Positions 1-9,261 are shown, counted from the stretch's first letter. The stretch is 64,000 bases of DNA from Flavobacterium bizetiae (GCF_902804475.1 NZ_CADCSU010000108.1:28404-92403), one strand, 5' to 3'. The notes: generated by a model not told the origin, from the letters alone. Numbers and translations are program-made.

Positions 1-409
1 CACGACGGCTTTTAGCTTTTTTAACTTCTTTTTTACCTCCATTGTAAAGTTCATTGAAATCTACAAGTTCGATCATTGCCATATCAGCATTATCTCCCAA
101 ACGATTTCCAACTTTAATGATACGAGTGTATCCACCTGGACGGTCTCCAACTTTAGCAGCTACGTCTCTGAATAAATCAGTTACCGCATATTTACTACGT
201 AAGTAAGCAAAAACAATACGACGATTGTGAGTCGTATCTTCTTTTGATTTTGTGATTAAAGGCTCAACGAATTGTTTAAGCGCTTTAGCTTTAGCAACAG
301 TAGTGTTAATACGTTTGTGCTCAATAAGAGAACAAGCCATATTAGCTAGCATAGCTTTTCTATGTCCAGTCTGTCTGCTTAAGTGATTGAATTTTTTTCC
401 GTGTCTCAT
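1..409 (-). CDS. rplQ: 50S ribosomal protein bL17 (partial, C-terminus outside window)
   Basis: Large-subunit protein bL17, which lies near the peptide exit tunnel. The reading frame opens with ATG at 409 ([20 protein letters not shown]), the diagnostic bL17 N-terminus, and continues through [17 protein letters not shown] and the conserved [10 protein letters not shown] segment until the window edge. About 136 residues are visible; Bacteroidota bL17 proteins often have a longer Lys/Ala-rich tail, so the stop lies beyond position 1. It is the last visible gene of the alpha operon, 36 nt after rpoA, and a compact hairpin sits in that gap. Confidence 0.97.
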   Translation of the reverse strand, partial: MRHGKKFNHLSRQTGHRKAMLANMACSLIEHKRINTTVAKAKALKQFVEPLITKSKEDTTHNRRIVFAYLRSKYAVTDLFRDVAAKVGDRPGGYTRIIKVGNRLGDNADMAMIELVDFNELYNGGKKEVKKAKSRR

Positions 410-423
410 TGCTATTTTAAATT

Positions 424-442
424 TAATCCCGCAAGCGGGATT
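424..442 (-). promoter_or_regulatory. Short GC-rich hairpin between rpoA and rplQ
   Basis: The gap holds AATCCCG-CAAG-CGGGATT (425-442), a perfect inverted repeat in otherwise AT-rich DNA, between the rpoA stop and the rplQ start. No U-run follows it on the minus strand, so it is not an obvious terminator; an RNA processing, stabilising or translational role is possible. Function is inferred only. Confidence 0.45.
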
Positions 443-445
443 GAA

Positions 446-1438
446 TTATTCTTTATCTAATTTGTATTTAGCTAAGTCCATTCCGAAAGTTAAATTCTTA
501 ACAGCTACAAGTTCATCTAGCTCAGTTAAAGATTTTTTACCAAAATTACGGAATTTCATTAGGTCATTTTTATTGAACGATACTAAATCACCAAGTGTAT
601 CAACTTCAGCCGCTTTCAAGCAATTTAATGCTCTCACAGATAAATCCATATCAACAAGCTTAGTTTTAAGCAATTGTCTCATATGCAATGACTCTTCATC
701 ATACGATTCTGTTTGTGCAATTTCGTCAGCCTCGAGTGTAATTCTTTCGTCAGAAAATAACATGAAGTGGTGAATTAAAACTTTAGCAGCTTCAGTAAGA
801 GCATCTTTTGGATTAATAGATCCATCAGTTTTGATTTCAAAAACTAATTTTTCGTAATCTGTTTTTTGCTCAACACGAAAGTTTTCAATTGCGTATTTTA
901 CATTTTTTACCGGAGTAAAAATAGAGTCTGTAAAAATAGTACCAATTGCAGCGTTCTGTTTTTTGTTCTCCTCAGCAGGAACATATCCTCTACCTTTTTC
1001 GATTGTTAAATCGAAGTTCAATTTGATTTTAGAATCTAAATTACAGATAACAAGGTCTGGGTTCAGAACTTGGAAACCTGAAATAAATTTTTGAAAATCA
1101 CCTGCTGTTAATTGATCTTTACCAGAAACAGAAATTGTAACTGCTTCATTATCGATATCTTCAATTTGACGTTTAAAACGTACTTGTTTTAGATTAAGAA
1201 TAATTTCGGTAACATCTTCAACAACACCTGAAATAGTAGAAAACTCATGATCTACACCTTCGATACGAACAGATGTAATTGCATAACCTTCTAATGCTGA
1301 AAGCAAAACTCTTCTAAGTGCATTACCAACTGTCAATCCATAACCAGGTTCTAAAGGTCTAAATTCGAATTTACCTTCAAAATCGGTTGAATCGATCATG
1401 ATAACTTTATCGGGCTTTTGAAAATTAAATATTGCCAT
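446..1438 (-). CDS. rpoA: DNA-directed RNA polymerase subunit alpha
   Basis: Alpha subunit of RNA polymerase; its dimer nucleates assembly of beta and beta-prime, and its C-terminal domain contacts promoter UP elements and activators. The 330-residue length is normal. The N-terminal assembly domain includes [20 protein letters not shown] (about residues 31-50), and the C-terminal domain is intact. Residues matching the E. coli DNA-contacting set are seen: R269, N272, C273, G300, K302 and S303 in [10 protein letters not shown] and [10 protein letters not shown]. It follows rpsD by 21 nt and precedes rplQ, the standard alpha-operon order. Confidence 0.99.
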   Translation of the reverse strand: MAIFNFQKPDKVIMIDSTDFEGKFEFRPLEPGYGLTVGNALRRVLLSALEGYAITSVRIEGVDHEFSTISGVVEDVTEIILNLKQVRFKRQIEDIDNEAVTISVSGKDQLTAGDFQKFISGFQVLNPDLVICNLDSKIKLNFDLTIEKGRGYVPAEENKKQNAAIGTIFTDSIFTPVKNVKYAIENFRVEQKTDYEKLVFEIKTDGSINPKDALTEAAKVLIHHFMLFSDERITLEADEIAQTESYDEESLHMRQLLKTKLVDMDLSVRALNCLKAAEVDTLGDLVSFNKNDLMKFRNFGKKSLTELDELVAVKNLTFGMDLAKYKLDKE

Positions 1439-1459
1439 AAATTTCGACTAAGTCAATTA

Positions 1460-2065
1460 TTATTTGTTGTACAACTCTACGATTAATTGTTCTTTAATGT
1501 TTTCTGGAATTTGAAGTCTTGCAGGTACAGAAACGAAAGTTCCTTCTTTAAGATCATTGTTCCAAGTAATCCATTCATAAACATGACTTGAATTTGATAA
1601 AGAACGTTCGATAGCTTCTAAAGATTTAGATTTTTCACGAACTGCAACTTTATCACCAGGCTTAAGGTGGTAAGAAGCGATATTTACAACTTCACCATTT
1701 ACAGTAACGTGTCTGTGAGAAACTAATTGTCTAGCACCTCTTCTAGAAGGAGCGATACCCATTCTAAAAACAACGTTATCTAATCTTGCTTCACATAATT
1801 GTAAAAGAACTTCACCAGTAACACCTTTAGTAGCTGATGCTTTTTTGAATAAATTTCTGAATTGTTTTTCTAAAATTCCGTAAGAATATTTAGCTTTTTG
1901 CTTTTCCATTAACTGAACAGCGTACTCAGATTTTTTTCCTCTTTTTTTAGCCATCCCGTGTTGTCCAGGTGGGTAATTTCTTTTTTCGAAAGATTTATCA
2001 TCTCCGAAGATTGCTTCGCCAAATTTACGAGCAATTCTAGTTTTTGGACCAGTATATCTTGCCAT
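1460..2065 (-). CDS. rpsD: 30S ribosomal protein uS4
   Basis: Primary 16S rRNA binding protein that starts assembly of the 30S body. It has 201 residues, with the N-terminal [18 protein letters not shown] and an S4 RNA-binding domain around residues 92-155 ([20 protein letters not shown], then [13 protein letters not shown]). The N-terminal zinc-type cysteines found in some S4 proteins are absent, so this is the zinc-free form. In several phyla S4 represses its own operon by binding the leader; the 95-nt gap before this gene contains a bulged hairpin that could serve that purpose. It is 21 nt upstream of rpoA. Confidence 0.99.
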   Translation of the reverse strand: MARYTGPKTRIARKFGEAIFGDDKSFEKRNYPPGQHGMAKKRGKKSEYAVQLMEKQKAKYSYGILEKQFRNLFKKASATKGVTGEVLLQLCEARLDNVVFRMGIAPSRRGARQLVSHRHVTVNGEVVNIASYHLKPGDKVAVREKSKSLEAIERSLSNSSHVYEWITWNNDLKEGTFVSVPARLQIPENIKEQLIVELYNK

Positions 2066-2083
2066 TTCTAAAAAATTAAATTT

Positions 2084-2137
2084 AAGGTAGAGATTATGAA
2101 TTCAGGTCAAATCCTTCGATAATCTATATTCTACCTT
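2084..2137 (-). promoter_or_regulatory. Bulged hairpin in the rpsD leader, candidate S4 autoregulatory site
   Basis: The rpsK-rpsD gap (2066-2160) is much longer than its neighbours. It holds two paired arms: 2084-2090 with 2131-2137 (AAGGTAG/CTACCTT) and 2091-2097 with 2119-2125 (AGATTAT/ATAATCT). The right side carries a 5-nt bulge (2126-2130) and the loop is about 21 nt. The pairing is seen in the sequence. A role in S4-mediated feedback is inferred from its position directly before rpsD. Confidence 0.5.
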
Positions 2138-2160
2138 GTTTATACTATAAATAAATAAAA

Positions 2161-2544
2161 TTAAACTCTACGTCTTTTTGGAGGACGACATCCGTTGTGA
2201 GGCATTGGAGTAACATCGATAATCTCTGTAACTTCAATTCCACCGTTATGAATAGAACGGATAGCAGACTCACGTCCGTTTCCTGGTCCTTTTACATAAA
2301 CTTTCACTTTTTTAAGTCCAGCCTCAAGAGCTACTTTACTACAATCTTCTGCTGCCATTTGGGCTGCGTATGGAGTATTCTTTTTAGAACCTCTGAAACC
2401 CATTTTACCAGCTGAAGACCAAGAAATAACTTCACCTTTTTTGTTTGTCAAAGAAATGATGATGTTATTGAAGGTAGCAGAAATATGAGCTTCTCCCGTT
2501 GATTCAACGATAACTTTACGTTTTTTTGCAGTTGCTTTAGCCAT
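2161..2544 (-). CDS. rpsK: 30S ribosomal protein uS11
   Basis: Platform protein of the small subunit, lining the mRNA exit side of the E site. At 127 residues it has the usual length, with the conserved [20 protein letters not shown] and [17 protein letters not shown] segments. It starts 8 nt after rpsM and is followed by a 95-nt structured gap before rpsD. A weak match on the opposite strand is only a shadow of this gene. Confidence 0.99.
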   Translation of the reverse strand: MAKATAKKRKVIVESTGEAHISATFNNIIISLTNKKGEVISWSSAGKMGFRGSKKNTPYAAQMAAEDCSKVALEAGLKKVKVYVKGPGNGRESAIRSIHNGGIEVTEIIDVTPMPHNGCRPPKRRRV

Positions 2545-2552
2545 ATTACTTA

Positions 2553-2927
2553 TTATTTAGTTGCTTTTTTCTTGTTAGCAACAGTTTTTCTTTTACCTTT
2601 TCTTGTTCTAGAGTTGTTTTTAGTTCTTTGTCCTCTTAACGGAAGACCAGATCTATGACGAATACCTCTGTAACAACCAATATCCATCAAACGTTTGATG
2701 TTTAAAGAAACTTCAGAACGTAATTCTCCTTCAATTTTGTAAAATGAAACAGCATCACGAATCGCTCCGATCTCATCATCATTCCAATCTTGAACTTTTT
2801 TGTCTTGGCTAACTTGAGCTTTTTCTAAAATCTCAATAGCTCTACTTCTTCCTAATCCAAAGATATAGGTAAGTGCTATAACACCTCTTTTATTTTTTGG
2901 GATATCTACCCCTGCTATTCTTGCCAT
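2553..2927 (-). CDS. rpsM: 30S ribosomal protein uS13
   Basis: Head protein of the 30S subunit; it forms intersubunit bridges and touches the P-site tRNA with its basic tail. It has 124 residues starting [19 protein letters not shown] and ending in a Lys/Arg-rich tail. The conserved [18 protein letters not shown] motif is present. The gene begins 2 nt after the rpmJ stop, so translation is probably coupled. Confidence 0.99.
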   Translation of the reverse strand: MARIAGVDIPKNKRGVIALTYIFGLGRSRAIEILEKAQVSQDKKVQDWNDDEIGAIRDAVSFYKIEGELRSEVSLNIKRLMDIGCYRGIRHRSGLPLRGQRTKNNSRTRKGKRKTVANKKKATK

Positions 2928-2929
2928 AA

Positions 2930-3046
2930 TTATCCTTGTCTTTGTTTAAATCTAGGATTCTTTTTGTTTATTACGTACAATCTCCCTTTTCTACGCACAA
3001 TGATGCACTCGGGACTTCTCTTTTTTACTGATGCTCTAACTTTCAT
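2930..3046 (-). CDS. rpmJ: 50S ribosomal protein bL36, zinc-free form
   Basis: A 38-residue protein, [20 protein letters not shown] followed by [18 protein letters not shown]. bL36 is a small late-assembling large-subunit protein. In the E. coli-type protein C11, C14, C27 and H33 bind zinc; here those positions are Ser11, Cys14, Asn27 and Phe33, so the zinc site is lost. It sits 12 nt after infA and 2 nt before rpsM, the normal place in the cluster. Confidence 0.97.
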   Translation of the reverse strand: MKVRASVKKRSPECIIVRRKGRLYVINKKNPRFKQRQG

Positions 3047-3058
3047 AGTGAATATCCT

Positions 3059-3274
3059 TTAATATCGATAAGTAATTCTTGCTTTTGACAAATCATAAGG
3101 ACTCATTTCTAGTTTCACTTTATCACCAGGTAATAACTTGATGTAATGCATACGCATTTTACCAGAAATATGAGCAATTACAATATGTCCATTTTCTAAC
3201 TCTACACGGAACATCGCATTTGACAATGCTTCGATGATTGATCCGTCTTGTTCTATTGCTGATTGTTTTGCCAT
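3059..3274 (-). CDS. infA: Translation initiation factor IF-1
   Basis: A 71-residue single OB-fold factor that blocks the A site of the 30S subunit during initiation. The start [20 protein letters not shown] and the core [20 protein letters not shown] are typical, as is the C-terminal [12 protein letters not shown]. It lies between secY (7 nt) and rpmJ (12 nt), the common placement in Bacteroidota and Gram-positive bacteria. Confidence 0.99.
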   Translation of the reverse strand: MAKQSAIEQDGSIIEALSNAMFRVELENGHIVIAHISGKMRMHYIKLLPGDKVKLEMSPYDLSKARITYRY

Positions 3275-3281
3275 ATAAAAA

Positions 3282-4628
3282 TTAAGCTACTGCTTTTCTA
3301 TTTTTACCAGTCTTCATTAAACCATCATAATGTTTGTTTAACAAGTATGAGTTGATTTGTTGAATAGTATCTATTGCAACCCCAACCATAATTATTAACG
3401 AGGTACCTCCAAAAAACATTGCCCAAGATTGTTGTACATCCATAATACTTACAACAATAGCTGGGAACACAGCAATCAAAGCAAGGAATAAAGATCCTGG
3501 GAAAGTTATTAAAGACATCACTTTATCTAGAAATTCTGAAGTTTCAGCTCCTGGACGAACGCCCGGAATAAAACCACCACTTCTTTTTAAATCGTCAGCC
3601 ATTTTGTTTGTAGGAACTGTAATCGCAGTATAGAAAAATGTAAATACAATAATTAAAGTTGCAAATACAAAGTTATACCAAAATCCGAACATATTACTAA
3701 ATGCACCAACAATAGATTGCGATGTGTCTGATTTAGACAATCCAGCTACAGCTGCAGGTATAAACATAATTGCCTGAGCAAAGATGATAGGCATAACCCC
3801 AGAAGCATTAAGCTTAAGAGGAATCCATTGTCTATTACCACCTGCCAAATCTTGTTCGTAATCCCCGCTTGTAGTACGACGAGCGTATTGAACAGGAATT
3901 CTACGTACTGCCATTGTAAGCAATACACAAGAAATGATCACTAATAACCAAACAATAATTTCAATAACTAACAACATTGGACCACCATTGTTATTGGTAA
4001 CTCTGGTTGTAAACTCTTGGATAAAAGCTTGCGGTAAACGCGCCAAAATACCAACCATAATCAATAATGAAATTCCATTTCCAATACCTTTATCTGTAAT
4101 TTTTTCTCCAAGCCACATAGCAAAAATAGTACCAGTAACTAAGATAATAACAGAAGAGAACAAAAATTCAGGTGAATTAAAGCCTAGTAAGAATGCACTA
4201 CCAGGTAACGTTCTGTATAAATTGTAGATATAAGTTGGACCTTGAACCAGTGTAATAGCTATAGTCAACCAACGAGTGATTTGATTAATCTTTTTTCTAC
4301 CACTCTCTCCATCGTTTTGAAGTTTTTGCAAATAAGGAATCGCAATTCCCATTAACTGAACAACAATAGATGCAGAAATATAAGGCATAATTCCTAAAGC
4401 AAAAACTGAAGCTTTAGAGAAAGCACCTCCTGTAAACATGTCTAGGATAGATCCTAAACCATTTTTAGTTTGTCCCGCTAAACCTGTTAATTGAGTTGCA
4501 TCAATTCCAGGTAGCGTTACGTGTGCACCAAAACGATATACTAAAAGCAATCCTAATGTAATTAAGATTCTGTTTTTCAGTTCTTCGATTTTCCAAACAT
4601 TACTTATTGATTCAATAAATTTCTTCAT
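3282..4628 (-). CDS. secY: Preprotein translocase subunit SecY
   Basis: Central channel of the Sec translocon in the inner membrane, exporting the many lipoproteins and barrels encoded nearby. It has 448 residues with about ten hydrophobic membrane segments. Recognisable landmarks are [15 protein letters not shown] early on, [17 protein letters not shown] mid-protein, [11 protein letters not shown] and the [18 protein letters not shown] loop (here [14 protein letters not shown]). It follows rplO by 13 nt, the conserved spc-operon arrangement. Confidence 0.99.
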   Translation of the reverse strand: MKKFIESISNVWKIEELKNRILITLGLLLVYRFGAHVTLPGIDATQLTGLAGQTKNGLGSILDMFTGGAFSKASVFALGIMPYISASIVVQLMGIAIPYLQKLQNDGESGRKKINQITRWLTIAITLVQGPTYIYNLYRTLPGSAFLLGFNSPEFLFSSVIILVTGTIFAMWLGEKITDKGIGNGISLLIMVGILARLPQAFIQEFTTRVTNNNGGPMLLVIEIIVWLLVIISCVLLTMAVRRIPVQYARRTTSGDYEQDLAGGNRQWIPLKLNASGVMPIIFAQAIMFIPAAVAGLSKSDTSQSIVGAFSNMFGFWYNFVFATLIIVFTFFYTAITVPTNKMADDLKRSGGFIPGVRPGAETSEFLDKVMSLITFPGSLFLALIAVFPAIVVSIMDVQQSWAMFFGGTSLIIMVGVAIDTIQQINSYLLNKHYDGLMKTGKNRKAVA

Positions 4629-4641
4629 CTTAGTAGATAAG

Positions 4642-5094
4642 TTATATAGTTACAGCTTCTCCACCAGCAGCTTCAATAGCAGCTTTTGCAGTAGCAGTAA
4701 ATTTGTGGGCAGTTACTTTTAATTTTGCTTTCAATTCTCCTCTACCTAAAATCTTAACGATTTCATTTTTGGTAGCTAGACGATTTGCTACGAAATCTGT
4801 CATTGAAACAGAATCAGTAATCACACCATTGTCTACTAATAATTGAAGCGTATCTAAATTAACACCTTCGTATTCTTTACGATTGATGTTTGTGAAACCA
4901 AACTTAGGTACACGTCTTTGAAGTGGCATTTGCCCTCCCTCAAAACCAATCTTTTTAGAATAACCAGAACGAGATTTTGCTCCTTTGTGACCTCTTGCAG
5001 AAGTACCACCTTTTCCTGAACCTTCTCCTCTACCTAATCTTTTATTTTGATTGTGTGTTGACCCTTCAGCTGGTTGTAAGTTACTTAAATTCAT
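4642..5094 (-). CDS. rplO: 50S ribosomal protein uL15
   Basis: Large-subunit assembly protein with a long glycine-rich N-terminal extension that threads between rRNA helices. The 150 residues start MNLSNLQPAEGSTHNQNKRL and include GRGEGSGKGGTSARGHKGAK, the family hallmark. The C-terminal globular part ends KAAIEAAGGEAVTI. It lies 11 nt after rpmD and just before secY. Confidence 0.99.
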   Translation of the reverse strand: MNLSNLQPAEGSTHNQNKRLGRGEGSGKGGTSARGHKGAKSRSGYSKKIGFEGGQMPLQRRVPKFGFTNINRKEYEGVNLDTLQLLVDNGVITDSVSMTDFVANRLATKNEIVKILGRGELKAKLKVTAHKFTATAKAAIEAAGGEAVTI

Positions 5095-5105
5095 AACAGT
5101 ATTTG

Positions 5106-5288
5106 TTATTTAGCTTCTTCGACAGAAACTAAGTGTTTAACTTTGTTTATCATACCAAGGATAGCAGGATTTGAATCATGCTCTACAACTTGTCCCATTT
5201 TACGTAGACCTAAAGCTTCCAAACCTCTTTTTTGAGAAAGAGGACAGTTGATTTTGCTTCTTACTTGTTTTACTAATAATTTAGCCAT
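5106..5288 (-). CDS. rpmD: 50S ribosomal protein uL30
   Basis: A 60-residue large-subunit protein with the small alpha/beta uL30 fold. Landmarks are [20 protein letters not shown] and the basic segment [20 protein letters not shown]. It stands between rpsE and rplO with 11-12 nt gaps on both sides, which is the standard position. Confidence 0.98.
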   Translation of the reverse strand: MAKLLVKQVRSKINCPLSQKRGLEALGLRKMGQVVEHDSNPAILGMINKVKHLVSVEEAK

Positions 5289-5300
5289 AATTTCCTTGAA

Positions 5301-5822
5301 TTAACCTTTAAAAACTTTTTCTAAAGAAACACCTCTTTGTTTTGCAACAGTATGAGCGCTTCTCATTTGTAATAAAGCATCAAAAGTTGCTTTCACTACG
5401 TTATGAGGATTTGATGATCCTTGAGATTTAGATAATACATCGTGAATACCTACTGATTCAAGAACTGAACGAACAGCTCCACCAGCAATAACTCCTGTAC
5501 CATGAGAAGCAGGAATTAAGAATACACGTGCACCACCAAATTTACCTTTTTGTTCGTGAGGAACAGATTGTCCATTCAAAGGAATTTTTACTAAATTTTT
5601 CTTAGCATCTTCTACTGCTTTCGCAATTGCTTCAGAAACGTCTTTAGATTTTCCTAATCCGTGACCAACTACTCCGTTTTCATCACCTACAACTACAATA
5701 GCAGAAAAACCGAAAGCTCTACCACCTTTTGTAACTTTAGTAACACGATTAACACTTACCAGACGATCTTTAAGTTCAAGACCACTTGGTTTTACCAATT
5801 CTACATTTTTGTATTTAGACAT
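5301..5822 (-). CDS. rpsE: 30S ribosomal protein uS5
   Basis: Small-subunit protein at the mRNA entry tunnel; it affects translational accuracy and helicase activity. It has 173 residues. The double-stranded RNA-binding-like N-terminal domain includes [20 protein letters not shown], and the C-terminal domain contains [20 protein letters not shown] and [19 protein letters not shown]. It follows rplR by 6 nt. Confidence 0.99.
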   Translation of the reverse strand: MSKYKNVELVKPSGLELKDRLVSVNRVTKVTKGGRAFGFSAIVVVGDENGVVGHGLGKSKDVSEAIAKAVEDAKKNLVKIPLNGQSVPHEQKGKFGGARVFLIPASHGTGVIAGGAVRSVLESVGIHDVLSKSQGSSNPHNVVKATFDALLQMRSAHTVAKQRGVSLEKVFKG

Positions 5823-5828
5823 AATATA

Positions 5829-6179
5829 TTAGAATTTAAGTCCAGCCGCTCTTGCGCCTTCTGCTAATGATTTAATACGACCGTGATACAAATATCCACC
5901 TCTATCAAAAGTGATGGTTTCGATCCCAGCTTTTAACGCTTTTTCTGCAACTAATTTTCCAACAGCAGCAGCGATTTCAACGTTAGTACCTTTTCCTATT
6001 TCTTTTTCTCTTGAAGATGCAGCTAAAATAGTAACTCCATTTACATCATCAATAAGTTGAGCGTAAATTTCTTTGTTACTTCTAAATACAGATAGTCTTG
6101 GGTTAGCAGCAGTACCACTAATCGATTTTCTAATTCTGAATCTAATTCTCTGTCTTCTATCAGATTTTGTTAATGACAT
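5829..6179 (-). CDS. rplR: 50S ribosomal protein uL18
   Basis: 5S rRNA-binding protein of the central protuberance. It has 116 residues, with a basic N-terminus ([20 protein letters not shown]) and the RPRLSVF-type motif ([20 protein letters not shown]). The C-terminal [20 protein letters not shown] is diagnostic. It is 11 nt downstream of rplF and 6 nt upstream of rpsE. Confidence 0.99.
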   Translation of the reverse strand: MSLTKSDRRQRIRFRIRKSISGTAANPRLSVFRSNKEIYAQLIDDVNGVTILAASSREKEIGKGTNVEIAAAVGKLVAEKALKAGIETITFDRGGYLYHGRIKSLAEGARAAGLKF

Positions 6180-6190
6180 AATCTTATTTT

Positions 6191-6733
6191 TTAAGCTGAT
6201 TTACCTGCTTTTCTTCTTAATACTTCACCCACAAATTTAACACCTTTTCCTTTGTACGGCTCAGGCTTACGGAAACCTCTGATTTTCGCAGCAACCTGTC
6301 CTAAAAGTTGTTTATCAAATGATGTTAATTTTACGATAGGGTTTTTTCCTTTTTCAGATATTGTTTCTAAAGCTACTTCTGGAGCAATTTCTAAAACAAT
6401 ATTGTGAGAATATCCAAGAGCTAAATCTAACTTTTGACCTTGGTTTGAAGCTCTATAACCAACTCCAACTAATTCAAGTTCTTTTGTAAAACCTTCAGAT
6501 ACACCAACAATCATGTTATTGATTAACGATCTGTATAATCCGTGTTTTGCTCTTTGGTCTTTATGATCAGACGATCTTTCTAATAAAACTTGATCGCCTT
6601 CAACTTTTACAGTAATGTCCGAAAACTCCTGAGTTAGTTGACCTTTTTTTCCTTTTACCGTAATGATACCGTCTTTAACTTCTACAGTTACTCCAGCAGC
6701 AATTACAATTGGGCTTTTACCTATTCTTGACAT
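6191..6733 (-). CDS. rplF: 50S ribosomal protein uL6
   Basis: Large-subunit protein at the base of the L7/L12 stalk near the factor-binding centre. It has 180 residues with two repeated alpha/beta domains. [20 protein letters not shown] opens the protein and the strongly conserved [20 protein letters not shown] lies near the end. It follows rpsH by 18 nt. Confidence 0.99.
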   Translation of the reverse strand: MSRIGKSPIVIAAGVTVEVKDGIITVKGKKGQLTQEFSDITVKVEGDQVLLERSSDHKDQRAKHGLYRSLINNMIVGVSEGFTKELELVGVGYRASNQGQKLDLALGYSHNIVLEIAPEVALETISEKGKNPIVKLTSFDKQLLGQVAAKIRGFRKPEPYKGKGVKFVGEVLRRKAGKSA

Positions 6734-6751
6734 CTTATTTAGTCTTTAAAA

Positions 6752-7150
6752 TTAGTATACGTAACAAATTACTTCACCACCTACATTTAATTGTTTCGCT
6801 TGTTTTCCAGTCATAAGACCTTTAGAAGTTGAAACAATTGCAATTCCTAATCCGTTAAGGATTCTTGGTAATTTGGCAGCACCTGCGTATTTACGTAAAC
6901 CAGGTTTACTAATTCTTTGGATATCTTTAATTACAGGCTCTTTAGTATCTTTATCGTACTTCAAAGCAATTTTGATTGAACCCTGAACAGAGTTGTCCTC
7001 AAATTTGTAACTCAAGATATAACCTTGATCAAATAAGATCTTAGTTATTTCTTTTTTTAGATTAGAAGCTGGAATTTCAACAACTTTGTGGTTTGCAGCC
7101 ACAGCGTTACGAACTCTAGTCAAATAATCTGCAATAGGATCTGTATACAT
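6752..7150 (-). CDS. rpsH: 30S ribosomal protein uS8
   Basis: Central-domain 16S rRNA binding protein. I place the start at ATG 7150 (MYTDPIADYLTRVRNAVAAN), giving the normal 132 residues. An upstream in-frame start at 7186 would add 12 residues encoded within the leader hairpin and is rejected. The C-terminal GLMTGKQAKQLNVGGEVICYVY-type segment is intact. In E. coli S8 is the translational repressor of the spc operon. Here the gene has an unusually long 104-nt leader with its own candidate promoter and a perfect hairpin. Confidence 0.98.
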   Translation of the reverse strand: MYTDPIADYLTRVRNAVAANHKVVEIPASNLKKEITKILFDQGYILSYKFEDNSVQGSIKIALKYDKDTKEPVIKDIQRISKPGLRKYAGAAKLPRILNGLGIAIVSTSKGLMTGKQAKQLNVGGEVICYVY

Positions 7151-7174
7151 ATGTATTTGATTGCGATTATGGTT

Positions 7175-7198
7175 TTCGGGAGGCACCCGCCTCCCGAA
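7175..7198 (-). promoter_or_regulatory. Perfect 10-bp GC-rich hairpin in the rpsH leader
   Basis: TTCGGGAGGC (7175-7184), a 4-nt loop, then GCCTCCCGAA (7189-7198): a perfect stem standing out from AT-rich surroundings. It lies 25 nt before the rpsH start. There is no U-run on the minus strand, so a classic terminator is unlikely. Its position suggests a translational or mRNA-stability element, but the function is inferred. Confidence 0.6.
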
Positions 7199-7230
7199 CC
7201 TTTAATCAATTAAAATTATTTTTTGGTTTG

Positions 7231-7261
7231 CAAAAGTAATAACTTATTGCGAGATTACCAA
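7231..7261 (-). promoter_or_regulatory. Candidate internal promoter for rpsH and downstream spc genes
   Basis: Minus strand reads TTGG, 19 nt, TACTTTTG, matching the Bacteroidota -33 TTG / -7 TAnnTTTG promoter. The -7 box is 7231-7238 and the -33 box 7258-7261, overlapping the last codon and stop of rpsN. The same arrangement occurs before rplC and rpsL in this window. Transcription would start close to 7225, placing the perfect hairpin in the 5' leader of rpsH. Confidence 0.6.
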
Positions 7262-7524
7262 GACGCCTTTTTAACTCCAGGAATTAACCCATTATTAGCC
7301 ATCTCACGGAAAGTTACACGTGAAATACCAAATTGACGGATATAACCTCTTGGTCTACCTGTTAATTTACAACGATTGTGTAAACGAACTGGTGAAGCAT
7401 TTTTAGGTAATTTTTGTAAGCCTTCATAATCTCCAGCTTCTAATAAAGCTTTTCTTTTTTCAGCGTACTTAGCTACCGTTTTCTCTCTTTTCACCTCACG
7501 GGCTTTCATTGATTCTTTAGCCAT
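7255..7524 (-). CDS. rpsN: 30S ribosomal protein uS14, zinc-free form
   Basis: Head protein of the 30S subunit. It has 89 residues, the long form, with only one cysteine ([20 protein letters not shown]), so it lacks the CxxC-CxxC zinc site of the short form. The C-terminal [20 protein letters not shown] is typical. It lies 3 nt after rplE, while a 104-nt regulatory gap separates it from rpsH. Confidence 0.99.
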   Translation of the reverse strand: MAKESMKAREVKREKTVAKYAEKRKALLEAGDYEGLQKLPKNASPVRLHNRCKLTGRPRGYIRQFGISRVTFREMANNGLIPGVKKASW

Positions 7525-7527
7525 GTC

Positions 7528-8079
7528 TTAATTCTTTTTAAAAGGTAATCCTAATTCAGCCAATAATGACTTTGCTTCCTTGTCTGTTTTTGCAGTAGTA
7601 ACAAATGTAATATCCATTCCTGAAATTTTGTTTACTTTGTCAATATCAATTTCCGGGAAAATGATTTGCTCCAAAACTCCAAGGTTGTAATTACCTCTTC
7701 CGTCAAAACCAGTAGCTTTGATACCACTAAAATCTCTAACGCGTGGTAAAGCAGAAGTAATAAGTCTATCTAAAAACTCATACATTCTCTCTCCACGTAA
7801 AGTAACTTTTGCTCCAATAGGCATACCTTTTCTCAATTTGAATGACGCAACGTCTTTCTTTGAAATTGTAGATACTGCTTTTTGTCCAGTGATCTTTGTT
7901 AACTCATCAACTGCATAGTCAATAAGTTTTTTATCAGATACAGCTGCACCAACTCCACGGCTCAAAACGATTTTTTCAAGTTTTGGAACTTGCATCACGT
8001 TTGTATATCCGAATTCTTCTTTAAGAGCAGAGATTACTCTACTCTTATATTCTTCTTTTAGTCTAGGTGTATATGCCAT
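7528..8079 (-). CDS. rplE: 50S ribosomal protein uL5
   Basis: 5S rRNA-binding protein of the central protuberance that contacts P-site tRNA. It has 183 residues, including [20 protein letters not shown], the [20 protein letters not shown] motif and the C-terminal [20 protein letters not shown]. It is 2 nt after rplX and 3 nt before rpsN, so the three are likely translationally coupled. Confidence 0.99.
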   Translation of the reverse strand: MAYTPRLKEEYKSRVISALKEEFGYTNVMQVPKLEKIVLSRGVGAAVSDKKLIDYAVDELTKITGQKAVSTISKKDVASFKLRKGMPIGAKVTLRGERMYEFLDRLITSALPRVRDFSGIKATGFDGRGNYNLGVLEQIIFPEIDIDKVNKISGMDITFVTTAKTDKEAKSLLAELGLPFKKN

Positions 8080-8081
8080 TA

Positions 8082-8396
8082 CTATAGTACTTGATTAGAT
8101 TTTTTTGAAAATCTTACTTTCTTATCTCCTTCTACTCTAATACCAACTCTAGTTGTTTCCTTAGTTTTAGGATCAATTAGTGAAATGTTAGATATTTGTA
8201 TAGAAGCTTCTTTCTTAACGATACCACCTTGAGGGTTTTTAGCACTTGGTTTTGTATGTTTCGAAACCATGTTTACACCTTCAACTATCGCTTTATTTTT
8301 CTCACGGTAAACACGTAAAACTTTACCTTCAGCACCTTTATGGTCTCCAGCAATAACTCTTACGATATCTCCTGATTTTATTTTTAGCTTTATCAT
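8082..8396 (-). CDS. rplX: 50S ribosomal protein uL24
   Basis: Early assembly protein of the 50S subunit. It has 104 residues with an N-terminal KOW motif: [20 protein letters not shown] then [20 protein letters not shown]. The conserved [20 protein letters not shown] follows. It begins 11 nt after rplN. Confidence 0.99.
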   Translation of the reverse strand: MIKLKIKSGDIVRVIAGDHKGAEGKVLRVYREKNKAIVEGVNMVSKHTKPSAKNPQGGIVKKEASIQISNISLIDPKTKETTRVGIRVEGDKKVRFSKKSNQVL

Positions 8397-8407
8397 CTTA
8401 AAACGAA

Positions 8408-8776
8408 TTAAAGCACTTCTGGTGCTAATGATACAATTTTCATGAATTGTTTTTCACGAAGTTCTCTTGCTACCGGACCAAAAACACGAGTTCCTCTCAT
8501 TTCCCCTGCAGCGTTCAAAAGAACACATGCATTATCATCGAAACGGATATAAGAACCATCAGCTCTTCTCACTTCTTTTTTGGTACGTACAACAACTGCA
8601 GTTGAAACAGCTCCTTTTTTAACGTTACCGTTAGGAGTTGCATCTTTAATAGATACTACAATCTTGTCACCAACAGAGGCATACCTTCTTTTGGTACCTC
8701 CTAAAACACGGATAGTTAAAACTTCTTTTGCTCCCGTGTTATCTGCTACTTTTAGTCTTGATTCCTGTTGTACCAT
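8408..8776 (-). CDS. rplN: 50S ribosomal protein uL14
   Basis: Subunit-interface protein of the 50S particle, also the docking point of the silencing factor RsfS in bacteria. It has 122 residues: [20 protein letters not shown] at the start and [20 protein letters not shown] near the end are family signatures. It is 2 nt after rpsQ. Confidence 0.99.
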
Positions 8777-8778
8777 AA

Positions 8779-9039
8779 TTATTTAGCTCTTTCTAAGATT
8801 TCAACTAATCTCCAACATTTTGTTTTACTTAAAGGACGCGTTTCGCTAATTCTTACAGTATCTCCAATGTTACAGTCGTTTGTTTCGTCGTGTGCAACGT
8901 ATTTCTTTGTTTTCAACACGAACTTACCGTATAATGGGTGTTTTACTTTTCTTACTTCAGCAATAACAATAGACTTATCCATTTTATTTGAAGTAACAAC
9001 ACCTATTCTTTCTTTTCTTAAATTTCTTTTTTCTTCCAT
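8779..9039 (-). CDS. rpsQ: 30S ribosomal protein uS17
   Basis: Small-subunit OB-fold protein that binds 16S rRNA early in assembly. It has 86 residues with [20 protein letters not shown] and [20 protein letters not shown], both characteristic. It follows rpmC by 17 nt and is followed 2 nt later by rplN. Confidence 0.99.
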   Translation of the reverse strand: MEEKRNLRKERIGVVTSNKMDKSIVIAEVRKVKHPLYGKFVLKTKKYVAHDETNDCNIGDTVRISETRPLSKTKCWRLVEILERAK

Positions 9040-9056
9040 CTTTCAGCAGAATACAA

Positions 9057-9248
9057 TTATTGTAACTCTCTTTTAGTTAACTCTGTAGCCAATCTTGCAA
9101 CTGTTCTTCTTACACTTCTAATTTGAAGTGGGTTCTCAATTGGAGAAATAGCGTGAGCCATTTTTAGGTCAGCATATATTTTCTTAGTTTGACTAAGTTT
9201 TTCTTGCAACTCCGCTGCAGAAAGATCTTTTATTTCTGATTGTTTCAT
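9057..9248 (-). CDS. rpmC: 50S ribosomal protein uL29
   Basis: Exit-tunnel rim protein that forms part of the docking platform for signal recognition particle and trigger factor. It has 63 residues, predicted as two helices: MKQSEIKDLSAAELQEKLSQ and NPLQIRSVRRTVARLATELT. It lies 13 nt after rplP. Confidence 0.98.
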   Translation of the reverse strand: MKQSEIKDLSAAELQEKLSQTKKIYADLKMAHAISPIENPLQIRSVRRTVARLATELTKRELQ

Positions 9249-9261
9249 AATATAAATTTAA

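Noticed and set aside
7151..7186. N-terminal extension of rpsH
   Set aside because: The extra 12 residues are encoded inside and next to the leader hairpin; S8 normally starts with a residue pattern like MYTDPIADYL.
7175..7198. Hairpin before rpsH as a terminator
   Set aside because: No U-run follows on the minus strand and the gene continues in the same operon.
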